64,000 bases of DNA from positions 1,416,814 through 1,480,813 of the forward strand of contig CAJNDS010000668.1 of the NCBI GenBank assembly GCA_905221605.1. Reading direction: 5' to 3'. This document shows, in pieces, positions 50,378 through 61,409 of this stretch (positions are counted from its first letter, which is position 1; the number at the start of each line of letters is the position of its first letter). This DNA comes from Symbiodinium natans. Taxonomy: Eukaryota > Sar > Dinophyceae > Suessiales > Symbiodiniaceae. Under the pieces are notes generated by a model. That model did no database searches, was not told where the DNA came from, and saw only the letters and a list, made by a program, of their open reading frames with translations. A program made the position numbers and the translations under genes.

Positions 50378-50898
50378 CTGCAAGGACAGCTCAAGGTTGA
50401 GTCACTGAGGGCACTTCGGGACATGTACTAAAAGAGGAATATCCCTTACATATCCCAAACATGGCAGGTACTCGAACTTTGGGAAAACCTGCCACTCAGC
50501 GTGTGGAGGGTACCGTCCGCAAACGCTGAGGGGGCATCCTTTGCGTTCGGACCCCAAGTAAACAGAGAAGTCCAATGAGACCTTCCCACAAGCTGGACCA
50601 AAAAATTGCCAGGGCCTAGTGACCCAAGTGATTCCCAACGTCCCAGATTCCCACATCGTAAACCCTGCTCCGAAGCCCTTTTCCCCGGTGTGCCAAGTGT
50701 CCCAAGTGCTCAGGCGCCCCAAGTGTCCGCAACTGTTCCGAGCGTTTCATGTGTCCAAGTGTCCCACGTGACTCTAGGGTCCTTAAACATGCTTGACATG
50801 TGGGTTTAGGGTTTAGGGTTTAGGGTTTGGGGTTTGGGGTTTGGGGTTTGGGGTTTAGGGTTTAGGGTTTGGGGTTTAGGGTTTAGGGTTATTTGAAA

Positions 50899-51003
50899 CA
50901 GCTTTGGCTTGGTTTGGGCTGGCTCTGGTTTGGCTCGCTGTGAGTTGTGATTGGGTGGTCTTGGGGTGGGCATGTCTGCACATTCCGCTGACCAATGCTG
51001 CAC
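50899..51003 (-). repeat. dispersed repeat family B, copy 2 (inverted)
   Basis: Reverse complement matches 31,630-31,745 in order, with shared GCATTGGTCAGC and GACATGCCCACCCC blocks. Confidence 0.65.
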
Positions 51004-51083
51004 CCTAACCCCTAGACCCTAAACTCGAAAGAATCCTAAACCCTAAACCCTAAACCCTAAACCCCAAACCCCAAACCCCAAAC

Positions 51084-51158
51084 CGCCCCCGAAGAAAGCC
51101 AAAAGGGAGGCCTTGGCGACCGCGTCACGTGGGAGAGGCCGTGGAGCCTCGGGAACTC
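51084..51158 (-). CDS. candidate exon (unrecognised)
   Basis: Reads VPEAPRPLPRDAVAKASLLA then FFGG. Acceptor CTTGGCAG|. The donor is |GTTTGGGGTTTGGGG, so the intron is repeat from its first base. Confidence 0.62.
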
Positions 51159-51925
51159 CTGCCAAGGGCGCGGTTTGGGGTTAAGGGGCTAAGGGATTCA
51201 GGGGTTAAGGGATTAAGGGGCTTTAGGGTTTAGGGTTTAAGGTTAAGGGTTAAGGGGTGTAGGGCGAAGGTAAGTGCCAGGGCTAATTTTGCAGTGAAGG
51301 TGGGGGTTTGGGGCTGTTTGGGGTTTAGGGTTCGGGTTTCGCGTTGAAGTATATGGTTCGGGGTTTAGGGTTTAATAACTTGAGGGTGTGTTTAGGCTGT
51401 TTAGGGTTTTCAGGTTGCTCCAAGTTCATGCACTCCGATGATGCCTCAATGCTTGACCTCGAAGAGGAAGTAGGCTGGCTACGCACAAGCCTCCATGTGA
51501 GAACTGCTCAAAATTCGGGGCCCCCTTAGAGGTAACCTGTCCCTAAACCCTAAACGTTACCCTAAACCCTGAACCCTGAACCCTACATGCAAGGACCTGA
51601 AGCTAGTCCAGCCCCATGTACTTCTTTTGTGCCGTTCTCCAAGTTATGGTCCCTTTTCCGGAACCTCGTATGAGAACCCCTAGGAGTAAAACCCTAAACC
51701 CTCAACAGAGAGAATTAAAAGTTGCCATCGTTTGCGCGCCTCCCTGCGATCTTCACGTTCACATCTCGGCAACTCACCTCCAGGCAGGTCTACTGGGCTC
51801 CAGGCGCTCAAATGTTCAGGATCAAGGGGAAGTTGGAACCCTCCACCCTGAACCCTGAATAACCCTAAACCCTGAACGCTAACCCTGAACCCTAAACCCT
51901 AAACCCCGAACCCTGAACCCTAAGC

Positions 51926-52000
51926 TGGATTCAGCGTTCGGCATTGGGCATCCTCGCGCCCATGCTTGTTGAAGTGCTCAGCGGGCCCATGGGAGGGCAT
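51926..52000 (-). CDS. candidate exon (unrecognised)
   Basis: Reads MPSHGPAEHFNKHGREDAQC then RTLNP, acceptor AAACCTTCAG|. It runs into TTTAGGG-type repeat on the donor side. Confidence 0.5.
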
Positions 52001-52451
52001 CTGAAGGTTTAGGGGTTTCGGGTTTAGGGTTTATGGTCATTCAAGATTCAAGAATACGTCTGGGAAGGGTCCTGATGTGTGTATACATATGTATATGAGT
52101 AGCATGATCGTTGCTATCATGATTCTAGCTGTCAGTTCGTATCTTGAATGCTAAATAGGACTAGCTTTAACACTTGCAGTAGCACAAGAAGTCGTACTAC
52201 TAGCATTAGAATCAGAAGTAGTCTTAGTACGGAAATCAAATGGTAGTCGCATCTAGCATTAGGATCAGCATTGGTATCGGTATTGGTATTGGCCTTCTAC
52301 AAAATTGAGGCAGTCAGGGGGGTTCTTTCACAGGTGTTTTGGGTTGCGGGTTTGATACGCCTTGGAGGTTCCTATATGGGGATTCTACTAAGTTTAGAGG
52401 TCTGGGGGTTCCTGCATGAGGACTAGACTCTCTTTTCAACCCTAAACCCAC

Positions 52452-52521
52452 CTGTGCTGCTTTCTGTCAGCCCCTCGGCCACCGCCGTTAGCGCCCGCAG
52501 TGTCATGGCCGGGAAAGGCTT
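52452..52521 (-). CDS. candidate exon (unrecognised)
   Basis: Reads KPFPAMTLRALTAVAEGLTE then SST. Acceptor CAGCCACCAG|, donor CACAG|GTGGGTTTAGGG. Confidence 0.62.
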
Positions 52522-52959
52522 CTGGTGGCTGTGGTGGAGGGTCCTTGGAAGGTGGGTTTAGGGTCTAGGGTTTCGTGTTCAGGGTTCGGGGTTCAGGCAA
52601 ACCTCAGGAGCTAGGCGGATCTTCGCACAGGAACCCGTCAATCCTAGAAGACAGCCGAACAAGGCCCAGCTGGGCAAACCCCACCTTCAAAGCCGTTGCA
52701 GGTGGGCAGGCACCTCCGAGAAACGGTTCAGGTGGGTTCAAGAAGCCTCACAGAAGTCCACGTACCCACCAGTGCGTAGGGTTTAGGGTTTAGGGTTTAG
52801 GGTTAAGGGTTTAGGGTTTAGGGTTTAGGGTTTGGGGTTTAGGGTTTAGGGTTGAGGGCTTAGGGCTTCGGGTTTAGGGTTTAGGGTTTAGGGTTTGGGG
52901 TTTAGGGTTTAGGGTTTGGGATTTTTTAAATGTCCTAGACCGAGCCCCCGCCCCTCCCT

Positions 52960-53046
52960 CTTCTCCATTCCAAGGGCTGGTTCAGCGTCTTGCTGAGCAC
53001 AGCCGCCTGCAACTCGGCCACGGTGGTGATGCCCACGCGCGCCAGC
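52960..53046 (-). CDS. candidate exon (unrecognised)
   Basis: Reads LARVGITTVAELQAAVLSKT then LNQPLEW after acceptor CGCCCGTCAG|. Strong coding character; donor not fixed. Confidence 0.6.
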
Positions 53047-53078
53047 CTGACGGGCGTGACGTTTAGGGTTCAGGGTCG

Positions 53079-53182
53079 ATTGGGGTTTATAGGGGCCCAA
53101 AAAAAGACACGTAAACGTAAGGATTCTACAAACCATGGTTTGCCAGAATCCCTCTATTATAGGGGCCCTTATACCCCAATAG
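53079..53182. repeat. fold-back element with nested palindrome
   Basis: The outer ends ATTGGGGTTTATAGGGGCCC and GGGGCCCTTATACCCCAAT are imperfect inverses. The centre GGATTCT..AACCATGGTT..AGAATCC is also palindromic. MITE-like. Confidence 0.7.
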
Positions 53183-53946
53183 GAGGAGATGTTTATGTGG
53201 TTTTTGGGCCCCTAAGTTTAGGGTGCAAAGGTTCAGGGCTACAAGCCTGGATGCAAGGTCGAACATCTCGTTACGTGCGTTGGTTCAGGAATGAGGGTTT
53301 AGGGCCGTTTAGGGTTTGGGGGTTTGGGGTCTACTGGCATGGTTTTGGGTTCTACTGTGGCACGCTACAGCCGGATAATCCTTGTGTGATGATCATATAG
53401 ACTACCCGTCCAGAGGCCCACCTCGCTTCGATGGCTTCAACATCCTGCAGCACAATGTCTCAGCATTGCGGGTTTAAGGTTTAAGGTCTCCACGACTTCT
53501 TGGTATGATTACAACTGGCGATGCTCTGCCGTATCGAAGCATCACAGCTCATCTACTACCGTTTTGAAAGAGATAAGAGGAGCCTTCACAAAAGCGGTGC
53601 CGGGATAAATGCAAGCTCACACATCAACAGCTTGCTTAATTAAATACCGCCCTAGAGTCTCTCTTCCAACGGTCGCAATTTAGTATGACACCATGATCTC
53701 ACCAGCAGCCCCTCTTGTACGAGAGAAAGAGTGGCTCGGTTCTCCTAGGCACAGATACTATGTAGGGTGCAGACGGCCGACGGCAAGGTCCTTACGACGC
53801 CACCCTGGCCGCGCCAGCTGTAGCAAATCCCGGAGACGGTCGGGAGCCATCCCGAACCACCGGGCAAGCGCCCAGTGATGAAAGGTACAGAGGATGAGGA
53901 AGGTGATGCCAAACACCCTGAAAACCCCAAAGGTCTGGGGGCCCGC

Positions 53947-54019
53947 ATGTCACTCTGGCGAATGCTTTGCTGAGCCCTATAAGCATTCGACACTGCTGCC
54001 GTGAACATGATCGGCCGGA
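53947..54019 (-). CDS. candidate exon (unrecognised)
   Basis: Reads RPIMFTAAVSNAYRAQQSIR then QSDMR after acceptor AATTCTAG|. Confidence 0.42.
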
Positions 54020-54368
54020 CTAGAATTGAATCACTGGACCGCACGCTGGATTGCTCCGAAGTACACGACCGCGGCCCTTGCACCACACGAGCCCGCACAA
54101 GATGGTACCGATGAGGCGGCGCGTCCGGGCTGTGAGTCCATAGTCGGAGCCCTGATCCGAAACCCTGGACCCCAAACCCTAAGCCCTGAGCCCCAAACCC
54201 TAAAGCCTAAACCCTAAACCCTAAACCCTAAACCCTACACGCTGAACACCCTGAACCCCAAACCCAACACACCTAAACTCCGCGAGCACAAGCCTATGCT
54301 GACATCCCCAAGCCCTGAACACTAGGTTGTCCATCCACAACCTGGAAGCAAAAGGGTATGGCTTAGGC

Positions 54369-54547
54369 TTTAGGCTTGGCTTTGGGCTTCAGGCTTCAGG
54401 CTTCAGGCTTCAGGCTTCAGGCTTCAGGCTTCAGGCTTCAGGCTTCAGGCTTCAGGCTTTAGGCTTTAGGCTTTAGGCTTTAGGCTTTCGGCTTTCGGCT
54501 TTCGGCTTTCGGCTTTAGGCTTTAGGCTTTAGGCTTTAGGCTTTAGG
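54369..54547. repeat. TTCAGGC / TTTAGGC / TTTCGGC heptamer array
   Basis: About 25 seven-base units in successive homogeneous blocks. A telomere-unit variant ending in GGC has been amplified. Confidence 0.95.
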
Positions 54548-54599
54548 CTTAAGTGTTTCGGGTTTAGGGTTTAGGGTTTAGGGTCAGTGCTAGCGTTTA

Positions 54600-54655
54600 G
54601 GAAGTAGGAAGTATGAAGTAGGAAGTTGGAAGCAGGAAGTAGGAAGTAGGAAGTA
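54600..54655. repeat. AGGAAGT(A/T) short tandem repeat
   Basis: About seven units of GAAGTAG / GAAGTAGGA. Confidence 0.85.
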
Positions 54656-54677
54656 CGGCCTATTTTAGGTGAAATGG

Positions 54678-54754
54678 GCATCTAGGGTAGCTTCCAGTAC
54701 AGTTTGAGAGGCGGCTTTGAAGAATGGTCTCCCAGCAGCTGTCCACTTGGGGTT
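54678..54754 (-). CDS. candidate exon (unrecognised)
   Basis: Reads NPKWTAAGRPFFKAASQTVL then EATLDA after acceptor CCCGAAAG|. Confidence 0.45.
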
Positions 54755-55532
54755 CTTTCGGGTGTGCTGGGTACCCTCAACCCTAAACCCTAAGCCCTGT
54801 CCCTAAACCCTAACCTAAACCCTAAACCCTAGAAACCTATGCCTCCTCCTCCCCCCCCCCCCCCCAAGTAAGGGCAACCTCAAGAACCTGATAGATGTCC
54901 AGCCCCGGGCCCCTTCCATCCCCAGTACATTCCGCAGGGTTTAGGTTTAGGGTTTGGGGTTTAGGGTTTAGGGCTCAGGGCTTAGGGTCCTGTACCCTAA
55001 AGGCATGCGCAGCTGGTGCCCACCCCGCGCTGCTCCTCTTTCTCAAGGCAGTAAAGAACTCGTAGTGGCACAATCAAGCACAATCAACAAGCGGCTAGCA
55101 AGAGTCGGACATGGGCTTCGTGTTTAGGGCTTTCGGCGTGGCATTTCGTTTAGGGTTTAGGGTTTAGGGTTTAGGGTTTTAGGGTCTAGGGTTTAGGGTT
55201 TAGGGTTTAGGTTTTTAGGGTTTAGGGTTTCGGGTTTAGGGTTTAAGGTTTAGGGTTGGCATTCAGGGGTTGTCGGCTTCTTGTGGGCTGTGTTTGGAAG
55301 GTACGGATGGTTCTTTTGGGAACGTGAAACCTCCAGCGTCAAGGCTCCGAGCGAACCAACAAACGATACAACTTCAAACATGAACATCCCCCTACAACCC
55401 TGCTCATCCCCCTGCATCCCCTCACGATCCGTAACCCTAATCCCTGGGACCTAAACCCTAAATCCTAAACCCTAAACCCTAAACCCTAAACCCTAAACCC
55501 TGACTTACTCATCTCCATGTGTCCCCCTATAC

Positions 55533-55581
55533 CCTCATCAGCCCACAAAGTCCGACGACCAGATGGCGCTTCGGCCTGCTG
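55533..55581 (-). CDS. candidate exon (unrecognised)
   Basis: Reads QQAEAPSGRRTLWADE, acceptor CTGGGCTAAG|, donor |GTATAGGG. Confidence 0.45.
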
Positions 55582-55744
55582 CTTAGCCCAGGAAGGCGGA
55601 GAAACCCGCATGCTAAGTGTAAAGAAAGTCTAGGGTTTGAGGTTTAGGGTGTAGGGTTTAGGTTTAGGGTTTAGGGTTTGGGGTTTGGGGTTTGGGGTTT
55701 GGGGTTTGGGGTTTGGGGATTAGGGTCTAGGTCTTAGGCCTCAC

Positions 55745-55797
55745 CGCTGCAGGGGCTTGGGGCTCAGCTTTCGGGTCTGGGCAGCCACAGCTGCCTG
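55745..55797 (-). CDS. candidate exon (unrecognised)
   Basis: Reads QAAVAAQTRKLSPKPLQ, acceptor ATCCCTCAG|, donor CAGCG|GTGAGG. Here the intron start is C-rich, so repeat orientation at intron ends is not invariant. Confidence 0.55.
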
Positions 55798-56089
55798 CTG
55801 AGGGATTTCGCTTTGGGAGTTGAGGGTTTAGGGTTTAGGGTTCAGGGTTTAGGGTTTAGGACTTAGCGAAGATTCTGCTGGCCTTCCCAGCTTCGATTTG
55901 CGGGGATTAGTGTAGGTAGGGTCCCCAGCCCCTAAAAGCCCTGCAGCGCGTTTGACTCGTACCTCCGCACCCACGTTGCGGTTCCTCCCTTCTTCCGCGT
56001 TTTGTGTCGGGATTCGGTGAGGGGGCACGTCAGACATAGCTCAAGAGCGCCAGAATGGGGCTTCCTTTTCGGGGGTTCCTTCAAGGATT

Positions 56090-57128
56090 ATAGTATTTTG
56101 AGGTAGGGGTATCCCGGTTGTAGGACATACTGAAATCAAGGGCTAGAGCATCCACAGTAGGGCGCCCCTCTTCCCTAAGCTCTGAATCCTACCCTTCCCT
56201 AATAAACCCTAAACATAACTCTAAGCCTAAACCATAAACCCCAAACCCTGTAGCATCTCGAGGAACCCCAGCACCCGTAAACCCTAAACTTCTAAAACCC
56301 ACAGAACCGAATGCCAAAAAAACACAGACTCCAAAGCCAACAACCCTAGAAAAGATCCACAAAACCGCCAAACCCACAAAAACCCTATAACCCCCTTGAG
56401 AAAAAGAAACGGAAAACGAAAAAGAAGAACAACTTAAACAAACAAAACAAAACAAAAAAACAGCAACAACCCAAAAGACAAAACTATACAACAAAAAAAC
56501 ACAAAAAAAATTATATATATATATATATACTAACAACTCAAAATCACCAAATCAAACCTAACAGAAAGCGCAAACAGAAAAAATCGGAAAGAATGGAACC
56601 CCAAAATTCTAAAAACAAACAACCGAAAACAAAAAGTACTAAAACCTCTCCGTAAATTATGAAAGCCCAAGTAACATAAACAAAAAACACATAAGGCTCA
56701 GGGGTTTACGGTTCAGGCTTTAGGGTTTAGGGTTCGTGGTTTGGGGTTTTGGGCTTGGGGTTTGGCTCAGCCTAAAACCAGCAAAGATCGATCCTGGCGC
56801 TGCGTGTACGGGGGTCTTCTTTTTGGGTATTAGCCCAGGCCCAAACTCCAATTAATCAGTTGTAGGGTTAAGGGTTAGGTTTTAGGCTTCAGGGGTTTCT
56901 TTGTCGAGGGGGCCCTCTCCCCAAAAGACCATGTGAAGGGAAGACTGGGAAAGGCTGGGTTTTGAGGAGTGCGGCAACTTCTCTTCCTCAACATTACAAT
57001 TTACACCGAACTTCCCCCCAAGCCTGGCCCACGAATGTTATCGGTTTAGGGCATTTTTCCTTCTGAACGTGCTCCCTGATGCAAGTTGCGTGAGACGACT
57101 GCACTAGTGCTCCATGGCGTTTGCTTAC
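56090..57128. other. A/C-rich and AT-rich stretch, probable intron
   Basis: From 56,200 to 56,700 the plus strand is CCCTAAA-like passing into A-rich sequence with a TA run at 56,511-56,528. A weak exon candidate (FGVNCNVEEEKLPHS) lies near 56,970-57,030. No other feature seen. Confidence 0.45.
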
Positions 57129-57160
57129 TGCCAGCCTTCGCAACTGCGCAAGCACCGCCG
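57129..57160 (-). CDS. candidate micro-exon (unrecognised)
   Basis: Reads AVLAQLRRLA between acceptor CTCTGTCAG| and donor |GTAAGC. Confidence 0.4.
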
Positions 57161-57766
57161 CTGACAGAGCCACTCGTCAGTACATGATCATAGGCTCATG
57201 GGTTTGCAGAAGTTCTAACTCTAGATTTTGAAGGACCGACTTCACTTGGGAAACCTCTCGGAGTCAGCAGACTTTATTTCCTTCCGGGCTGGGACGGTGC
57301 CCTCAACCCTCGACCCTCAAAATCCTCAAACCCTTAAAGGCACCCAACCCCCAACCCTGAGGGCAAACTGGCTGAATGGAACTTTTGGCTTGGTTTAAGG
57401 CTTAGGGGTTTAGGGCTCGGGGCTTAGAGTTTAAGGGCCTCGGGATTCTGGATTCCGAGCGCGGGCGCAAGGCGGACGAACGGATCTTGGCAGGCCAAAG
57501 GGAAAGAATCATTAATCATCGCGGAGCAGGATTTCCGCCGCTCCGCTCAGGAAGATACTGGTCCGAGGCCGTGGTTGCAGTCAAGGCCAAAAGGGCTTGG
57601 AGATTGCTTGAAGGTTCATGGTACTGATTAACCCAGTTGTAGCTGTACTTATAACTGTACTTATGACCATATTAGGCCGCGAAAATTATTTTCCCGCCCT
57701 GGCATCTAAATCATGAGGGCCCGCACTGAAGTTTAGGCAACATAGTGTCCGGGAACCTATGGGAAC

Positions 57767-57858
57767 CTGCCACTTGAGAGCAGCTCCTTCGTGAATACGA
57801 AACTCAACATAGGGCTCTGCGTGCATCGCCAAAGCCGTGACGGCGAGGATATCACTTT
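57767..57858 (-). CDS. candidate exon (unrecognised)
   Basis: Reads SDILAVTALAMHAEPYVEFR then IHEGAALKWQ, acceptor AAACTTCAG|, donor GGCAG|GTTCCC. Very protein-like. Confidence 0.66.
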
Positions 57859-58461
57859 CTGAAGTTTGGCCCACTTGTGAGAATAAACCCGAAACCCTCG
57901 ACAAAACCCTAAACCCTCAACCCTAAACATATAACCTAGTCGTCGAGCCTTTTGCACCTGAGAGCATGATACAGGGAACGGTTCAAGGGCGTGCGCGGCA
58001 GCCCAACCTGTTGTGTTTGTTAGCAGCCAATTCCGAAACCCTTTTTGTGTCCGTACTATCTCGTGCTCCTTCAAGGCCCCCTGGTCGCGCTAGGGCAAGT
58101 TTTCCCATGCCGTTTTCGGGTTCCTAGCCCTCCTATTTCCTTGCAACTGCCAACCTCTTCTAATCTGCTGTGCCTACTCCAAAACCACAGCGTTCAGACT
58201 GGCACCCTCAATGACTTGCGACATGAGGAAGCTGGGCTGCGAGAGCAGAGGTCCCTGGACCCTCCTCTCGGAACAATCCCCCAGGCTCATGAGCTTGTCC
58301 CTTTTGTGGGTCTTCCTGCTGTCCTTTCTCGTTTTTTTCTTTTTTGGGGGGGGGTCTCCATCGTGAGAACTTCTGGGAACCAAAAACCTGCTGCTCTCGG
58401 GAGAAAAGAGGAAGAAGCCTTTCCGGCCAACAAAGCCTCGGCGGCCATCTCTTCGATCAGG

Positions 58462-58535
58462 GGGGGCTCAAGGGTGCTCAAGGGGGCTCAAGGGGGCTCG
58501 AGGGGTTCAAGGGGTCAAGGGGCTCAAGGGGGCTC
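58462..58535. repeat. GGGGGCTCAA tandem repeat
   Basis: About seven ten-base units with variants. Confidence 0.85.
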
Positions 58536-58785
58536 AAAGGCGGTGAGTCTTGAGGTTTGGGCTTTGGGGGCTCTAAAGGTGTTTGGGGTTCGCGTCGCTG
58601 ATTGATGTACAAGCAGCCTGAAACATGCCGGTTCATGACATGTCGCATAGACCTGTCAACTGTGCACTCTCCAGCAAACAACTTAACCACACCCTAAACC
58701 CTAAACCCTAAACCCTAAACCCCAAACCCTAAACCCCCAAAAAGGGTGCCCTGTAGATTACAAGCCAGGAGATCTGAAACCAGAC

Positions 58786-58858
58786 CTGGGGTGCCGGCCA
58801 AACTTGAGTATCGCTGTCGAAAACGTTGCCATCAGCTGGCACCAAAACAGTCGGCAGC
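58786..58858 (-). CDS. candidate exon (unrecognised)
   Basis: Reads LPTVLVPADGNVFDSDTQVW then PAPQ, acceptor CGTTTTAG|, donor CCCCAG|GTCTGG. Confidence 0.62.
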
Positions 58859-59759
58859 CTAAAACGCGAGCTGAAGAATTCTGGGGGGGGGGGCCTGAAC
58901 CTCTTCCCCAAACCCTAAACCCTAAACCCTAAACCCTAAACTCTAAACTCTAAACCCTAAACCCTAGACCTCCATCGCGACCTAGAACTCAGGGCTTGGA
59001 GGACACGAAATAGTAGAGGAGAATATAAACGAATATCTTTTCTACATAATAGCTATACAGGAGTATGTGATACCTCTAGGTGTATATCCATGTATATAGC
59101 AGATATATGTATTTACTTTAGCAAAATTGCAGGCTTCCGGGCCTTCCCTTCCCATCGCTGGCCGGCGGCACACCCCCGCAGAGCCTGGGCTGCTTGGGGC
59201 TTTGGGGCTTCGAGCCCTATAGTAGACCATAGCCTGTAGACCCTATAAGCCCCAACAATCGACTGCATAGCCCATACACCTCCTTCTCAAACCCTTCGCA
59301 AGGCTTCTTTTTTCTCCCAACTTTGGAGGGGGATTTAGGGTTCAGGATTTTGGGTTTTGAGGGCGTCGGTGAATTCTCCCCCCGAACACACCACGCCTAG
59401 TCCAAGTAGCCAGGTCGGGCGCTCATGGGATGACTTCTCCCCTGATCACGCGCTTCCTGTAAACCTGGGCGTGACGGCAAGCCACCTCCCTAAACCCTAA
59501 ACCCTAAACTCTAAACCCTAAACCCGAAACCCAAAACCCTAACCGAAAAAAATCCAATCTACCGGCACTGCCAACTGAAACCCTCCCCTAAACCCTAAAC
59601 CCTAAACCCTAAACCCTGAACCCTGAACCCTGAACCCAAACATAAGGTCCGGGGCTTGACGACTTCACCTTCGTAGCCCCATGGCCTTGGGGGGGACTCC
59701 TGGATCATAGGATTCGTAGGGTCCTCAGCAAAGCTTCCTAACCCTTTAAAGTTTACCCT

Positions 59760-59816
59760 TTAGGGTTTAGGGTTTAGGGTTTAGGGTTTAGGGTTTAGGG
59801 TTTAGGGTTTAGGGTT
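59760..59816. repeat. TTTAGGG array
   Basis: Eight perfect TTTAGGG units, then a switch to CCCTAAA at 59,820. Confidence 0.95.
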
Positions 59817-59936
59817 AAAATCCTAAACCCTAAACCCCCGAAGCACTGCATGCACCTTGACAACACCCGAAAGTCCGAAAGTCCGAAAAATGGGGGGGGT
59901 CCTGCAGCCTGTCCAGGGTTCGGGCTGTCTTCAGAC

Positions 59937-59968
59937 CTGGATAGCCTTGGCAAGGAGGGTGCCGCTGT
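59937..59968 (-). CDS. candidate micro-exon (unrecognised)
   Basis: Reads SGTLLAKAIQ between acceptor CCCCCTAG| and donor CCAG|GTCTGA. Confidence 0.42.
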
Positions 59969-60081
59969 CTAGGGGGTGTCGGGTTTAGGGCTTAGGGTTC
60001 AGGACTTCGGGATTAGGGCTGAGGGCTTAGTTGAGGGCTTCGGGTTTCGGGCTTCGGGCTTTCTGGTTTGGGGCTTTGGTT

Positions 60082-60132
60082 CTGCACAAGGGCCCCCTAT
60101 ATCTTTCAAGAAGGCCTCCTTATCAAGGCTCC
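60082..60132 (-). CDS. candidate exon (unrecognised)
   Basis: Reads SLDKEAFLKDIGGPCAE after acceptor CCCTAGCCCTCTTTCAG|. Confidence 0.46.
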
Positions 60133-60356
60133 CTGAAAGAGGGCTAGGGTTTAGGGTACTGAGCCCCCAATTTAAACATGAACTCGGGGACAAGCCCACA
60201 CGCCTTTTCTCAACACGACAGCACAAAGTCCTATCTGAATGCAGCCAGAGTGTAAGAACACCCCAAGAAATTGAGACCCCGAAATCCTGAAAACCCCAAA
60301 CGCTCTGAAAGCCTTAAAGCCCTCAACAGCCGTCAAACCTTTAAACCCCCCGAGCC

Positions 60357-60414
60357 CCCAGCTCTTGGAACTTCGATCTTCCTCGATGTAGCCCACTTCC
60401 TGGGAGATCCGGAC
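60357..60414 (-). CDS. candidate exon (unrecognised)
   Basis: Reads VRISQEVGYIEEDRSSKSW after acceptor GAGCGCCAG|. Confidence 0.47.
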
Positions 60415-60529
60415 CTGGCGCTCGGAATTGGAGGAGGGGCCAGGTTGGGTGCCGTTTGGCGACCTTCACCTCTGGGGATTTTGGGGCCCCTTGAACTTCG
60501 ATTCCTGCCAGCCGCAAGCTCACCCAAAC

Positions 60530-60583
60530 CCTGCCATGCAACGACCAGGCAGGCAAACCGCGTTCTCGTCGATCTCCAACTGC
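60530..60583 (-). CDS. candidate exon (unrecognised)
   Basis: Reads QLEIDENAVCLPGRCMA, acceptor TGCTCGCAG|, donor |GTTTGGGTG. Confidence 0.5.
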
Positions 60584-60801
60584 CTGCGAGCAGTGCAGCA
60601 GTAGTAGATGGATGTCACCAACACGAGGTTGTGACAGCTGTGAATGTCAAGTCGCGGAGATCTACCTGGTCCAGCGGCTAGTAGGATTTCGGGTTGCTGG
60701 GGCTCCCTGAACCCTGAACCCTGCACTCTAAACCCTAAACCCTAAACCCTAAAACCCTAAAACCCTAAAACCCTAAAACCCTGAAACCCTAAACCCTAAA
60801 C

Positions 60802-60854
60802 GCTCCGCCTCTTCAGGATGCGCCGCGCGCACAGGAATTGGTTCTCATCTGGGC
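60802..60854 (-). CDS. candidate exon (unrecognised)
   Basis: Reads PDENQFLCARRILKRRS, acceptor CTTTTCTCCCGAG|. The intron begins GTTTAGGGTTTAGGG. Confidence 0.52.
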
Positions 60855-60989
60855 CTCGGGAGAAAAGGTTCATGGCTCGTTATGGGGGTTTACGAAAATC
60901 GGGTTTAGGGTTTAGGGTTTAGGGTCTAGGGTTTTTAGGGTGTTTAGGGGTGTTTAGGGTTTAGGTTTTAGGGTTTGGGGTTTAGGGTT

Positions 60990-61052
60990 AAGGGTCCTTA
61001 GTATAAGGGAATCCTACTATTTGGGGGTCTATATTCCGTAAACCCCCTTATG
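60990..61052 (-). repeat. dispersed repeat family A, copy 3 (inverted)
   Basis: Contains AAGGGAATCCTACTA, the inverse of the core in copies 1 and 4, followed by GTAAACCCCC. Confidence 0.7.
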
Positions 61053-61139
61053 AAGAGGGTTTGAAGGGTTCGGGGTTTGGAGCCCTACACTTGAAGGCTC
61101 ACGGGAAGCTGGACTTGAGGATGTACCTAACACGGATAC

Positions 61140-61195
61140 CTTGCTCCTCATAGCCCCCAAAAGTGCAGCTACCCCATGGAGCTTCAAGTAGGCGT
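61140..61195 (-). CDS. candidate exon (unrecognised)
   Basis: Reads AYLKLHGVAALLGAMRSK, acceptor GACCCTAG|, donor AAG|GTATCC. A second frame is also open, so phase is not settled. Confidence 0.55.
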
Positions 61196-61360
61196 CTAGG
61201 GTCCAGAATTCAAGGTCAAGGGTTGGTGTTTTTGGCTTGTGGTTTTGGGTGTAGGGTTTAGGGTTTAGGGCTTGCGGGGGACAAAAGCTCACAGGCTGCC
61301 GCAACTTTGCTTCTGCCGGCGTCTGAGGTTCCAACGCCTCTTGGCCCCAGGAATGCGCGC

Positions 61361-61409
61361 CTGGTGGCTTGTCTTGCCATCCGGCCACACCTCGAAGAGC
61401 ATGGGAAAC
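61361..61409 (-). CDS. candidate exon (unrecognised)
   Basis: Reads FPMLFEVWPDGKTSHQ, acceptor TTTAGGGTTAG|, GC-type donor CCAG|GCGCGC. Confidence 0.5.

Noticed and set aside
53690-53760. Possible large-subunit rRNA fragment (TGTACGAGAG resembling the sarcin-ricin loop)
   Set aside because: Only about ten bases match; flanking sequence does not resemble rRNA.
58045-58605. 186-codon plus-strand open frame
   Set aside because: Runs through a G/T homopolymer and the GGGGGCTCAA tandem repeat; no protein-like conserved feature.
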